Shown piece after piece: positions 1 to 7,088 of a DNA stretch of 14,663 bases; position 1 is the first letter of the stretch; every line of letters starts with the position of its first letter. A program made the position numbers and the translations under genes. Location: contig CAZBKY010000019.1 of assembly GCA_964492595.1 (NCBI GenBank), positions 1 to 14,663 of the forward strand, read 5' to 3'. The notes under the pieces are model-generated. The model made no database searches. It saw only the letters and a list, made by a program, of their open reading frames with translations, and was not told where the DNA came from. The stretch is from CAYNFP01 sp964492595 (GTDB lineage Bacteria > Bacillota_I > Bacilli_A > RF39 > UBA660).

Positions 1-1
1 T

Positions 2-1090
2 AAAGCGGAAAATGGAAATAATGGCTCTGGTAATGACAAAACCGGATATTCTGCCAAAGAAATGATTATAAAAGTACCTGCAGGAACATCTATAAAAGAC
101 ACTGAAACTAATCTTGTTATCTGTGATTTAACTCATGAGGGAGAATCTTGTATAATTGCTAAAGGTGGAAAAGGCGGAAAGGGAAATGCCGCTTTTAAAA
201 CAAACAGAAATAAAGCACCTCTAACCAGTGAAAATGGAGAATCTGGTGAAGAAAAAATCATTAAATGCGAATTAATGCTGCTTGCAGATGTAGGATTAGT
301 TGGATTTCCCTCAGTAGGTAAAAGTTCTCTTGTTTCTGTTGTCAGTGCTGCAAAGCCCAAAATCGCAGAATATCATTTCACAACATTAAGCCCAAATTTA
401 GGAGTTGTAAAAGTTGGTAGGCATAGTTTTGTAATTGCCGATCTTCCTGGATTAATTGAAGGCTCAAGTGAAGGAACAGGCCTTGGATATAAATTTTTAA
501 AGCATGCATCTCGCACTAAAATAATATGTCATATATTGGATATGGCTTCTGTTGATGGAAGAAGTCCAATAGATGACTATAAGATTATAAGAAATGAACT
601 TAAAAAAACTAATGAGAATCTATATAATAAAGAAGAAATTGTTGTTGCAAATAAAATGGATTTACCATCTTCAAAAGAAAATTTAGTGAAATTTAAAAAT
701 GAATATCCAGATTTAAAGATATATGAAATAAGTGCAGTTACTGGAAGTGGTGTTAAAGATCTTATGTATGCTTTAAATGAAAAATTAAAAACTATAGAAA
801 ATAAATCAATATATGAAAGAGATGATTATGAAGATTATATTTTATATGAATTTAAAAATACAAAACCTTACAAAATAGAAAAGGTAAATGATATTTGGGT
901 TATAAGTGGAAGCGAACTTGAAAAATTATTTAAAAAAACAAAATTTAACAGTGATGAGTCTGCATACAGATTTGCAAGAAAACTAAGGTACATGGGTGTT
1001 GATGATGAGCTTAAAATACTTGGAGCTAAAGAAGGAGATACAGTAAAGATATTGGACTTTGAATTTGAATATGAAGAGCATATGTATTAG
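2..1090 (+). CDS. obgE: GTPase Obg/CgtA, 5' end outside window
   Basis: Large-subunit ribosome-assembly GTPase, also linked to stringent response and sporulation control in Firmicutes (family knowledge). The reading frame is already open at base 2: residues before the ATG at 62 (AENGNNGSGNDKTGYSAK) match the glycine-rich Obg fold, so that ATG is internal and roughly 60 N-terminal residues are missing. Counting from that ATG, the Obg fold ends with GGKGGKGNAAF (35-45). The G domain has G1 GFPSVGKSS (81-89), G2 TT (107-108), G3 DLPG (127-130), G4 NKMD (197-200) and G5 SAVTG. The last ~90 residues form the OCT domain (YEFKNTKPY through the acidic end). All GTP-binding motifs are intact. The stop is TAG, with no clear terminator after it. 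Confidence 0.97.
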   Translation, partial: KAENGNNGSGNDKTGYSAKEMIIKVPAGTSIKDTETNLVICDLTHEGESCIIAKGGKGGKGNAAFKTNRNKAPLTSENGESGEEKIIKCELMLLADVGLVGFPSVGKSSLVSVVSAAKPKIAEYHFTTLSPNLGVVKVGRHSFVIADLPGLIEGSSEGTGLGYKFLKHASRTKIICHILDMASVDGRSPIDDYKIIRNELKKTNENLYNKEEIVVANKMDLPSSKENLVKFKNEYPDLKIYEISAVTGSGVKDLMYALNEKLKTIENKSIYERDDYEDYILYEFKNTKPYKIEKVNDIWVISGSELEKLFKKTKFNSDESAYRFARKLRYMGVDDELKILGAKEGDTVKILDFEFEYEEHMY

Positions 1091-1116
1091 AAAGTGTATT
1101 GATTTAATAAAGATGG

Positions 1117-1125
1117 TGTTATAAT
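1117..1125 (+). promoter_or_regulatory. Extended -10 promoter for the 91-residue membrane protein gene
   Basis: TG-T-TATAAT, a perfect extended -10 element. No good -35 lies 17 bases upstream; a weak TTGATT (1099-1104) is only 15 bases away. Transcription would start near 1132, giving a leader of under 20 bases that still holds the ribosome site AAAGGAG (1135-1141). This promoter may also serve the BRO-type gene downstream. Confidence 0.6.
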
Positions 1126-1148
1126 ATTTCACATAAAGGAGAAATTTT

Positions 1149-1424
1149 ATGAAACAAAAAGAAAATCATACCCTTGAAATAGAAGGTAATATGGGGACTG
1201 AAGAAAAAATCATTAAAGATATTGAAGAGATGAAAAAATATCTTAAAAGAATTAAGTTTTCTGTTATGAGTATAGGATTCGCAATAATTATTTTGCTTGC
1301 ATTTTTTATTTTAGCTATTAAGAAAAATCAGGAAGGGAAAAGATTGCCTAAGCCAAATATCAGTGTGTTAGAAGAAATTTATAAAGAAGAAGATTCTGTT
1401 ATTAAAAAATTAGTGTTACATTAA
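1149..1424 (+). CDS. Small single-pass membrane protein, unknown function
   Basis: I do not recognise this 91-residue protein. Residues 1-36 are charged and probably helical (EEKIIKDIEEMKKYLKRIK). One hydrophobic membrane segment spans about 37-57 (FSVMSIGFAIIILLAFFILAI). It is followed by KK and a short charged tail, with a lysine-rich inner face on both sides. There is no cleavable signal or lipobox. The start is chosen from AAAGGAG (1135-1141) 7 bases before the ATG; an in-frame ATG at residue 15 is a weaker alternative. The gene stands alone between obgE and the BRO-type gene with its own promoter. Its stop codon lies inside a small dyad (ACATT-AAA-AATGT) followed by a T-rich run. It is real as a gene by ribosome site, promoter and codon use, but its role is open. 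Confidence 0.75.
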   Translation: MKQKENHTLEIEGNMGTEEKIIKDIEEMKKYLKRIKFSVMSIGFAIIILLAFFILAIKKNQEGKRLPKPNISVLEEIYKEEDSVIKKLVLH

Positions 1425-1444
1425 AAATGTGCTTTTTGTTTTAA
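1418..1444 (+). terminator. Weak terminator-like hairpin, left copy of a flanking repeat
   Basis: ACATT (1418-1422), loop AAA, AATGT (1426-1430), then GCTTTTTGTTTT. The 5-bp AT-rich stem is weak and includes the stop codon of the preceding gene. The segment resembles 2363-2396 after the BRO-type gene: both share ATGTGCTTTTT followed by one base (G or A) and TTTTAA. Confidence 0.4.
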
Positions 1445-1529
1445 GTGAATTATGAAAAAATGAAATAGAAACTAAATGAAATAAGATTTTTTGAAAGAGT
1501 TTATAAATATTATGAAGGGAGGTAAATGA

Positions 1530-2309
1530 GTGGAAAACAAATTGGCATTATTTGAAAATAAAGAAATAAGAAAAGTTTGGCATAAAAATGAATGGTATTT
1601 TGTCGTGGAAGATGTTGTTTTTGCATTAACTAACTCTGTCGATGTTAAACAGTACATATCAAAATTGAGAATCCGTGATGAAGAACTCGCACAAGGGTGG
1701 GTACAAATTGTACATACCCTTAAAGTTGATACAAGAGGTGGTATGCAATCTATGAATTGTTCCAACACAAAAGGAATGTTACGCATTATACAATCAATTT
1801 CCAGTCCTCAAGCTGAACCATTTAAATTGTGGCTCGCACAGGTAGGAGCTGAAAGAATTGAAGAAATAAATGACCCTGAACTAGCTGTGAAAAGAGCTAG
1901 AGATACTTACGAATTAAAAGGATATAGTAAGACTTGGATTGATAATAGATTATTAGGCATCAGAAATAGAAATAAACTTACAGATGAATGGCAAGAGCGA
2001 GGAGCAATTGACAAAGATCACGGTATACTAACAAATCAAATATATAAATATGGTTTTGGGTATACGGCAAAAGAAATGAGAAACATGAAAAATCTTCCTC
2101 CCCGTGCAAATGTTAGAGATCATTTTTCGGATATAGGACTTGCTTTAACGAATTTAGGAGAAGTGACTGCCAGAGAATTACATATTGCTAATAATTCTGT
2201 TGGGATAGACAGTTTGAAAGAAGATACAAAACAAGCAGGAAATGTAATTAAAAATGCAAGACTAGAAATAGAAGGAAAAATAAAAAAAGAGAAGATAGAA
2301 CAAAAATAA
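1530..2309 (+). CDS. BRO-N antirepressor-type protein with DinD-like C-terminal half
   Basis: The N-terminal ~105 residues look like the Bro-N domain of prophage antirepressors (FENKEIRKVWHKNEWYFVVEDV, later KGMLRIIQSI and FKLWLAQVG). The C-terminal half has blocks (LTNQIYKYGFGYTAKEM, NVRDHF, LGEVTARELH, DTKQAGNVI) that line up by eye with the damage-inducible protein DinD of E. coli. The start is GTG, supported by AAGGGAGG (1515-1522) 7 bases upstream. Bro-N proteins bind DNA, but the function of chromosomal copies is mostly unknown, and I can assign no target here. No other phage gene is nearby. Four of 17 arginines use CGN (CGT, CGC, CGA, CGT), whereas neighbouring genes use AGA almost exclusively. 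That supports horizontal acquisition. Similar terminator-like segments flank the gene. Confidence 0.85.
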   Translation: MENKLALFENKEIRKVWHKNEWYFVVEDVVFALTNSVDVKQYISKLRIRDEELAQGWVQIVHTLKVDTRGGMQSMNCSNTKGMLRIIQSISSPQAEPFKLWLAQVGAERIEEINDPELAVKRARDTYELKGYSKTWIDNRLLGIRNRNKLTDEWQERGAIDKDHGILTNQIYKYGFGYTAKEMRNMKNLPPRANVRDHFSDIGLALTNLGEVTARELHIANNSVGIDSLKEDTKQAGNVIKNARLEIEGKIKKEKIEQK

Positions 2310-2362
2310 ATAAAAACTACAATTAAAGAACTTACTTTGTGTTAGAAAAAATTTATAAAATT

Positions 2363-2393
2363 AAAAGTACACTTAAAATGTGCTTTTTATTTT
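2363..2393 (+). terminator. Rho-independent terminator after the BRO-type gene
   Basis: AAAAGTACA (2363-2371) pairs with TGTGCTTTT (2379-2387) in 9 bp including one G-U, with a 7-base loop and then TATTTT. It separates the BRO-type gene from yqeG. Confidence 0.7.
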
Positions 2394-2421
2394 AAACCTT
2401 TATTTTTAATAAAAAAATAGT

Positions 2422-2448
2422 TATAATAAATATAGATTTAAAAGAGGT
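2422..2448 (+). promoter_or_regulatory. Possible -10 and ribosome site for the yqeG operon
   Basis: TATAAT at 2422-2427, with only a poor -35 (TTTATT, 2399-2404) 17 bases upstream. A start near 2434 would give a ~20-base leader holding AAAGAGGT (2441-2448) before the ATG at 2454. Confidence 0.45.
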
Positions 2449-2453
2449 AAGTT

Positions 2454-2978
2454 ATGTTTGACAAATTTGTGCCAGATATATATCAAAAAAGTATATATAA
2501 AATAGATTATGAAAAATTAAAAACATCAGGTATAAAGTGTATTATATTTGATTTAGATAATACAATATCACCCACAACATTGGATAAACCCACTAAAATG
2601 TTAAAAAATCATTTTGTTAAAATAAAACAGATGGGCTTTAAATGCATTATTTTATCAAACAGTGGCAAAAAAAGAGTGGAACCTTTTAAAAATGGACTTG
2701 CAGTTGATGCTGGTGCAGGAGCCAAAAAACCTAAAGATAAAAAATATTTAAAAATAATGGATAATTATAAATTTAATCAAAATGAAATCGCGGCGGTGGG
2801 AGATCAATTACTAACAGATATATATGCTGCCAATAAACTAGGGCTTACAAGTATATTAGTTAATCAAATGGGAGCAAAAGATTTTTTTAATTCATTTTTC
2901 AATAGAATGGTGGAAAGAATAATTTTTAAATTTTTAAGTAAAAAAGACTTATTTTGTAAAGGCAGATATTATGACTAA
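2454..2978 (+). CDS. yqeG: YqeG family HAD-IIIA phosphatase
   Basis: Small cytoplasmic HAD-superfamily phosphatase of the YqeG family; its substrate is not settled. All four HAD motifs are visible: motif I DLDNT (residues 33-37, nucleophile Asp33 and Asp35), motif II SNS (68-70), motif III Lys with KKPKDK (91-96), and motif IV VGDQLLTD (115-122). Its length of 174 residues is normal for the family. The ribosome site is AAAGAGGT. The stop overlaps the start of yqeH by 8 bases (ATGACTAA), so the two are translationally coupled, as in the classical yqeG-yqeH pairing of Bacillota. Confidence 0.95.
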   Translation: MFDKFVPDIYQKSIYKIDYEKLKTSGIKCIIFDLDNTISPTTLDKPTKMLKNHFVKIKQMGFKCIILSNSGKKRVEPFKNGLAVDAGAGAKKPKDKKYLKIMDNYKFNQNEIAAVGDQLLTDIYAANKLGLTSILVNQMGAKDFFNSFFNRMVERIIFKFLSKKDLFCKGRYYD

Positions 2979-3966
2979 AAAATGCATGGGGTGTGGAGCC
3001 ATATTACAATATGAAAATTCAAATACTTTAGGATATATAAGAAAAAATAAATATGGTGATTCTTTTTATTGTGAAAAATGTTTTAAAATGAAGCATTATG
3101 GAAAAATTAAAGAAGAAACTATTAATATAGATACAAAAAAGATAATAGAAGATATAAATTTAAGTAATTCAACTATTATATTTACTATCGATGTACTTGG
3201 TATTTCAGAAGATACAACAAAGTATTTAGAATATTTTAAAAATAATAAAAAATATATTTTACTTACAAAATATGATTTATTACCAAAAGGCATAAAAGAA
3301 GGAAAAATAATAAAATATTTTAAAAATAACTTTTGTGATGAAAAAAATATATTTTGTATAAGTAGTAAAAATAAACACAATATCGATAAGGTTTTAAATG
3401 TACTCAAAAAAAACAATGAAAGAACAGTGCATATAGTTGGTAATACAAACAGTGGTAAAAGTAGTTTTATAAATGCACTTTTATCTATTAAAGGTATAAG
3501 TCCATCTATAAGTGTAAGTCCCATTAATAATACTACAGTTTCATATATAAACATAAAAATTGATGATATAAATATAATTGATACTCCTGGATTTGAAGAA
3601 AGTTCAATATCTAATTACTTAAATAATGAAATAATAAGGAAAATAACTCCTCATAAAGAGTTAAAAGTCAAAACATTTCAAATAAAATCCGGCTATTCAA
3701 TAATTATAGATGATATACTTAGAATTGATTATAACGAAGGTCATTTAAATAGTTTTAATTTCTATATGAATAATAATTTAAAATATAAGAAATGTAAAAC
3801 AAAAAATAATAGAGAATTAAAGTTTTTGCCACATAAAACCTTTAAAATAGAAAAAAAAGATATAGTTATAAATGGACTGGGTTTTATTAAAATAAATAAA
3901 CCAGCTAATATTAGTGTATATTCGGTAAGTGAAGAAATAATAAATATCAGAAATAAAATGGTGTAG
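2971..3966 (+). CDS. yqeH: YqeH, circularly permuted ribosome-assembly GTPase
   Basis: GTPase needed for 30S subunit maturation in Bacillus (family knowledge). An N-terminal zinc site has Cys5, Cys8, Cys34 and Cys37 (CMGC...CEKC). The G motifs run in permuted order: G4-like TKYD (99-102), G5 SSK (131-133), G1 GNTNSGKSS (157-165), G2 around NNTT (187-190), G3 DTPG (204-207). The G4 Asn of NKxD is Thr, a substitution I believe is common in this family. The C-terminal third carries the family's RNA-binding part. It has 331 residues, slightly shorter than the ~366 of B. subtilis. AAAGG (2958-2962) inside the end of yqeG serves as ribosome site. mutL follows after 8 bases. Confidence 0.95.
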   Translation: MTKKCMGCGAILQYENSNTLGYIRKNKYGDSFYCEKCFKMKHYGKIKEETINIDTKKIIEDINLSNSTIIFTIDVLGISEDTTKYLEYFKNNKKYILLTKYDLLPKGIKEGKIIKYFKNNFCDEKNIFCISSKNKHNIDKVLNVLKKNNERTVHIVGNTNSGKSSFINALLSIKGISPSISVSPINNTTVSYINIKIDDINIIDTPGFEESSISNYLNNEIIRKITPHKELKVKTFQIKSGYSIIIDDILRIDYNEGHLNSFNFYMNNNLKYKKCKTKNNRELKFLPHKTFKIEKKDIVINGLGFIKINKPANISVYSVSEEIINIRNKMV

Positions 3967-3974
3967 GAATTAAT

Positions 3975-5675
3975 ATGGGAATAATAAAGATAATGGATGA
4001 GGGACTGTCTAATAAAATCGCAGCGGGAGAAGTTGTTGAAAGAGTTTCAAATGTAGTAAAAGAACTAATTGAAAACAGTATAGATGCAGGAAGCAAAAAT
4101 ATAAAAATAGAATTAGTTAATTCGGGCATCAAAACAATTAAAATAACAGATGATGGCTCAGGTATGCTAATGGAAGATGCACTACTTGCTTTTTCAAGAC
4201 ATGCCACCAGTAAAATCAAAACTGAAAGTGATTTATATTTTATAAATACTTTAGGATTTAGAGGGGAAGCTTTAGCATCTATTGCCTCAGTAAGCAAAGT
4301 TATGCTTCAAACTAGTAAAAACGATGAGGGAACAAAAATAGTGATTGAAGGGGGAAAATTAATTTCCAAAGAAAAAGGAGTATCTCACAAAGGAACAATT
4401 ATTGAAGTAAATAATTTATTTTATAATACTCCAGTAAGATTGAAGTTTTTAAAAAGTGAAAACGCAGAACTTTCTTCAAGTGTTTCAGTTATTGAAAAAA
4501 TAAGCATATCACACCCTGAGATATCATTTTCTTTATATAATAACAATAAAGAAATATTGAAAACTTCAGGGAGTAAAGATTTATTAAAAGTAATCTATGA
4601 AATATTTGGATATAATACAAGTAAGAATATGATTAAAATAGAGGGAAGCAATTATGATTACGAGATAAATGGATATATAACTAATATAAATATTACAAAA
4701 AGTTCTAGAAATAGCATTATAATTTTAGTTAATGGAAGAGTAGTTCAAAATCCAACTTTAATTAGAATAATTAAAGATTCCTATCATACATTTTTATCTG
4801 AAAATAAATATCCTATTTGTGTTATAAATATAGATGTGGATCCTACTTTGATAGATGTTAATATACATCCTACCAAACAGGATATAAAATTCAGTAAAAT
4901 GAAAACTTTAGAAGATTTACTGTTTTCTTTGATAAGAGGTAAATTAAATGAAGAGGATAACACATACAAAGCATATATAGAAGAGGAAAAAAAGGAAGAG
5001 AATGATATACCAAAAACCGGATACAAAAATATAGCTTTAAATTTTGATGTTAAAGAAGATGAGACGAGTTATATAATAAATAATTTTGAAGAAAAAACTT
5101 TAATAAAACCAGTAGGATTAGCTTTAGGTACATATTTAATAGCGCAGGAAGAAGATATCATGTATTTAATTGATATTCATGCGGCTAATGAGAGAATAAA
5201 TTATGAGAAATATCATAATAATTTAAAAAATAAAAATAAAGAAGCGATAAATTTACTTATTCCATTTAATATAGAGATGACTAAAAATGAAACTTTAACA
5301 ATAAAAGAATATGATTATATACTTAAAGATATTGCTTTAGGATATGAAGAGTTTGGAATTAACACGTTTAGAATTTTATCTCATCCAACTTGGATAAAAG
5401 AAGGATATGAAGAAGAAAGTATTAAGATGATATTTGACTTAATAAATGAATTAAAAGATAAGTTCGATGTTGTCAAATTTAATGATAGACTTGCTATGAA
5501 CTTGGCATGTAAAACGAGTGTTAAAGCTAACACAAATATTTCTTATGAAGAACAGGAAATGCTTATAAAAAGATTGTTTGAATGTGAATTTCCATATACT
5601 TGTCCTCATGGAAGACCTACTATTATAAAATATCCTAAATATGAACTTGAAAAACTATTTAAAAGAGTCGAGTAG
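3975..5675 (+). CDS. mutL: DNA mismatch repair protein MutL, nicking-endonuclease type
   Basis: Couples mismatch recognition by MutS to strand incision. The N-terminal GHKL ATPase has motif I with Glu30 and Asn34 (VVKELIENSIDAGS), DDGSGM (59-64), RHATSKI (75-81) and GFRGEAL (94-100). A low-complexity acidic linker lies at about 325-372. The C-terminal domain keeps the endonuclease signature Asp400-x-His-Ala-x2-Glu406-x4-Glu411 (DIHAANERINYE) and the metal-site motifs ACKTSVKAN (511-519) and CPHGRP (543-548). This MutL therefore belongs to the nicking type used by bacteria without MutH. The length of 566 residues is slightly short for the family. It is third in the yqeG-yqeH-mutL operon with no mutS next to it in this window, unlike the frequent mutS-mutL order. 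Confidence 0.97.
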   Translation: MGIIKIMDEGLSNKIAAGEVVERVSNVVKELIENSIDAGSKNIKIELVNSGIKTIKITDDGSGMLMEDALLAFSRHATSKIKTESDLYFINTLGFRGEALASIASVSKVMLQTSKNDEGTKIVIEGGKLISKEKGVSHKGTIIEVNNLFYNTPVRLKFLKSENAELSSSVSVIEKISISHPEISFSLYNNNKEILKTSGSKDLLKVIYEIFGYNTSKNMIKIEGSNYDYEINGYITNINITKSSRNSIIILVNGRVVQNPTLIRIIKDSYHTFLSENKYPICVINIDVDPTLIDVNIHPTKQDIKFSKMKTLEDLLFSLIRGKLNEEDNTYKAYIEEEKKEENDIPKTGYKNIALNFDVKEDETSYIINNFEEKTLIKPVGLALGTYLIAQEEDIMYLIDIHAANERINYEKYHNNLKNKNKEAINLLIPFNIEMTKNETLTIKEYDYILKDIALGYEEFGINTFRILSHPTWIKEGYEEESIKMIFDLINELKDKFDVVKFNDRLAMNLACKTSVKANTNISYEEQEMLIKRLFECEFPYTCPHGRPTIIKYPKYELEKLFKRVE

Positions 5676-5721
5676 GTATTAAATCAAAAATACTGATAAT
5701 ATAATTGGATATAAAAATTAA

Positions 5722-5745
5722 TAAAACAGGATTTATCCTGTTTTA
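5722..5745. terminator. Bidirectional terminator between convergent mutL and the transglutaminase-like gene
   Basis: AAAACAGGA (5723-5731), loop TTTA, TCCTGTTTT (5736-5744), extended by one T-A pair. T-rich sequence lies on the exit side of each strand. The TAA stop of the minus-strand gene (5743-5745) sits inside the stem. Confidence 0.85.
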
Positions 5746-6645
5746 ATTTGCCTCCTTAAAAAATACTCTGGAAAATGTATGTTCTTTAGTATCTATGTTT
5801 AAAAGTTCGTCTGTATTTATTAAATAAAATTCATATTCGAAATTTTTATTTTCTGTATCATTCCAGGTCGCATCGATATGCAGCCATTCATCTTCTAAAT
5901 AAACTAAATTCCACGTATGAGTATCGCTTGATATTATAATATTAGGAATATTAAGAATATCTAAAAATATAGCCATTGAATCAGTATATCCACCACAAAC
6001 CGCTTGGCCTTCGATTAAAGCGCCATTTGCTTTTGTAGAAGGATGTTCGTTTTTATATCCCTCAGCAAAAGATTTATCATAAGTTGCATTTTTTATTAGA
6101 TAATCATGATATGCTTTTATTTTTTTTTCAATTGATAAGTTTTTTATATTAAGTTCATTAATTATACTTTTAATTTTATTATTTGTATCAGTTATTTCCT
6201 TATCACTGTATTTCTTGTTGATTTTAACATATATTTCACCATAAGAAGAAACAGTTGTATTTATAAGAGAAAAAGAATTATATGGACTTATATAACCGGC
6301 AATATTACTCATTAATTTATTATTAGAGCTTATTTGTTTTACATCATCAGCACACTCTTCATATTCTGAAGGACAGTAAAATATAAAGTCATCCCATCCA
6401 CTATTTAAAATATTATAAAATATATTTTCTAAATCAGATATTGAGTTTGGAATAAAACTTTCTATATTGGAAAATCTATCATAATTATATTTTCTTTTAT
6501 ATTCATTAGCATCTTTTAACACTATGATATTTTCTTTTTTTATTAAGTTACTAAAAAAACCATATATTTCACTTTTATTCATGTATATAGCAATCGCAAC
6601 AAAAACAGAAATCATTATTTTAATTAATATTTTAAACAGTTTCAT
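5743..6645 (-). CDS. Membrane-anchored transglutaminase-like (papain-fold) protein
   Basis: A 300-residue protein with an N-terminal hydrophobic anchor (about 4-22) and an extracytoplasmic body. The C-terminal part has the transglutaminase-like catalytic triad: Cys217 in GQAVCGGYTD, His243 in DTHTWN and Asp258 in HIDATWND. Proteins of this core type act as peptidases or cross-linkers; the substrate here is unknown. The middle region (40-170) is not recognised. The start is constrained: an in-frame TGA lies five codons upstream with no start codon between. No Shine-Dalgarno precedes this ATG or the in-frame Met11 and Met22. A well-formed promoter places transcription start on the A of the ATG, so the mRNA is probably leaderless. 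It is convergent with mutL and downstream of rpsT. Confidence 0.88.
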   Translation of the reverse strand: MKLFKILIKIMISVFVAIAIYMNKSEIYGFFSNLIKKENIIVLKDANEYKRKYNYDRFSNIESFIPNSISDLENIFYNILNSGWDDFIFYCPSEYEECADDVKQISSNNKLMSNIAGYISPYNSFSLINTTVSSYGEIYVKINKKYSDKEITDTNNKIKSIINELNIKNLSIEKKIKAYHDYLIKNATYDKSFAEGYKNEHPSTKANGALIEGQAVCGGYTDSMAIFLDILNIPNIIISSDTHTWNLVYLEDEWLHIDATWNDTENKNFEYEFYLINTDELLNIDTKEHTFSRVFFKEAN

Positions 6646-6651
6646 AAATGA

Positions 6652-6680
6652 ATTATATCAGATTAACTTTATAAATACAA
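6652..6680 (-). promoter_or_regulatory. Promoter predicting a leaderless mRNA for the transglutaminase-like gene
   Basis: On the minus strand, -35 TTGTAT (6675-6680), a 17-base spacer ending in TGA, and -10 TATAAT (6652-6657): a near-consensus extended -10 promoter. Six bases separate the -10 from the ATG, so +1 falls on the A at 6645. Confidence 0.7.
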
Positions 6681-6681
6681 A

Positions 6682-6710
6682 AAAAATAAATAATTTAATC
6701 ATTTATTTTT
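6682..6710 (-). terminator. AT-only terminator-like hairpin after rpsT
   Basis: On the minus strand AAAAATAAAT, a 9-base loop, then ATTTATTTTT, a perfect 10-bp stem running into TTT. It covers the rpsT stop codon. The stem has no G-C pair, so termination may be partial. Confidence 0.5.
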
Positions 6711-6960
6711 GAGCTGTTATTTTTGATAAACGCTTTTTATATCTTGATGCTGTATTAGACTTGATTATATTCGATTTTAAAGCTTTATCTATTTTTTTAT
6801 AAGCCTCTTTAAGCATTTGTGATATATCTTTTTCACCATTTAATATCGCTTTTTCAACCTTTTTAATAGCAGTTTTCATACTGGTTTTTATATTGGTGTT
6901 AGAAATATTATGCTTTTTTGCACTTTCAACTCTTTTAATGGCACTTTTAATATTTGGCAT
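6703..6960 (-). CDS. rpsT: 30S ribosomal protein bS20
   Basis: Small-subunit protein bS20, which binds 16S rRNA early in assembly. The 85-residue, lysine-rich, all-helical sequence starts MPNIKSAIKRV, followed by the typical motifs NTNIKTSMKTAIKKVE, KEAYKKIDKA and SNTASRYKKRLSK. Its length is normal. The start is fixed by a strong AAAGGAGGT on the minus strand (6966-6974). It has its own promoter in the divergent region shared with spoIIP, which fits a separately controlled ribosomal protein gene. Confidence 0.97.
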   Translation of the reverse strand: MPNIKSAIKRVESAKKHNISNTNIKTSMKTAIKKVEKAILNGEKDISQMLKEAYKKIDKALKSNIIKSNTASRYKKRLSKITAQK

Positions 6961-6987
6961 AATTTACCTCCTTTAAATTATATTAAA

Positions 6988-7016
6988 ATATTACCATAAT
7001 AAATTTATAAAATCAA
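6988..7016 (-). promoter_or_regulatory. rpsT: rpsT promoter
   Basis: On the minus strand, -35 TTGATT (7011-7016), a 17-base spacer ending TGG, and -10 TAATAT (6988-6993), giving an extended -10 (TG-G-TAATAT). Transcription would start near 6981, just ahead of the strong ribosome site. Confidence 0.65.
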
Positions 7017-7024
7017 ATTTTTAC

Positions 7025-7071
7025 TTGAATAATATAATTCAACATTTTTTTTATATTATCTCATATATAAT
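7025..7071 (+). promoter_or_regulatory. Dyad and -10-like site upstream of spoIIP
   Basis: TTGAAT (7025-7030) and ATTCAA (7037-7042) form a 6-bp dyad with a 6-base spacer, between the rpsT and spoIIP starts. TATAAT lies at 7066-7071 within CATATATAAT, without a sigma-A -35 at 17 bases. In Bacillus, spoIIP is made under SigE. The CATA start resembles SigE -10 sequences, but I see no convincing matching -35. Confidence 0.35.
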
Positions 7072-7088
7072 TGATAAAAAGGGATAAT

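Noticed and set aside
133..360. Minus-strand open frame opposite obgE
   Set aside because: It lies fully within the conserved Obg fold and G1 region on the other strand, with no ribosome site or recognisable sequence. The same holds for minus-strand frames at 1472-1786, 3096-3554, 3947-4297, 4784-5026, 10137-10415, 12766-13014 and 14017-14247.
1491..1513. Promoter for the BRO-type gene (TTGAAA with TATAAA or TATTAT)
   Set aside because: Spacers are 5 and 11 bases, too short for sigma-A.
1512..1529. Five-codon mini-ORF (ATG AAG GGA GGT AAA TGA) directly before the BRO-type start
   Set aside because: It simply contains the ribosome site and has none of its own; chance occurrence is likely.
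1530..2309. Complete prophage or insertion sequence around the BRO-type gene
   Set aside because: No transposase, integrase, structural gene or terminal inverted repeat is visible on either side.
6524..6712. Plus-strand open frame opposite the start of the transglutaminase-like gene
   Set aside because: It overlaps the signal-anchor coding region and the minus-strand promoter, has no ribosome site and is low in complexity.
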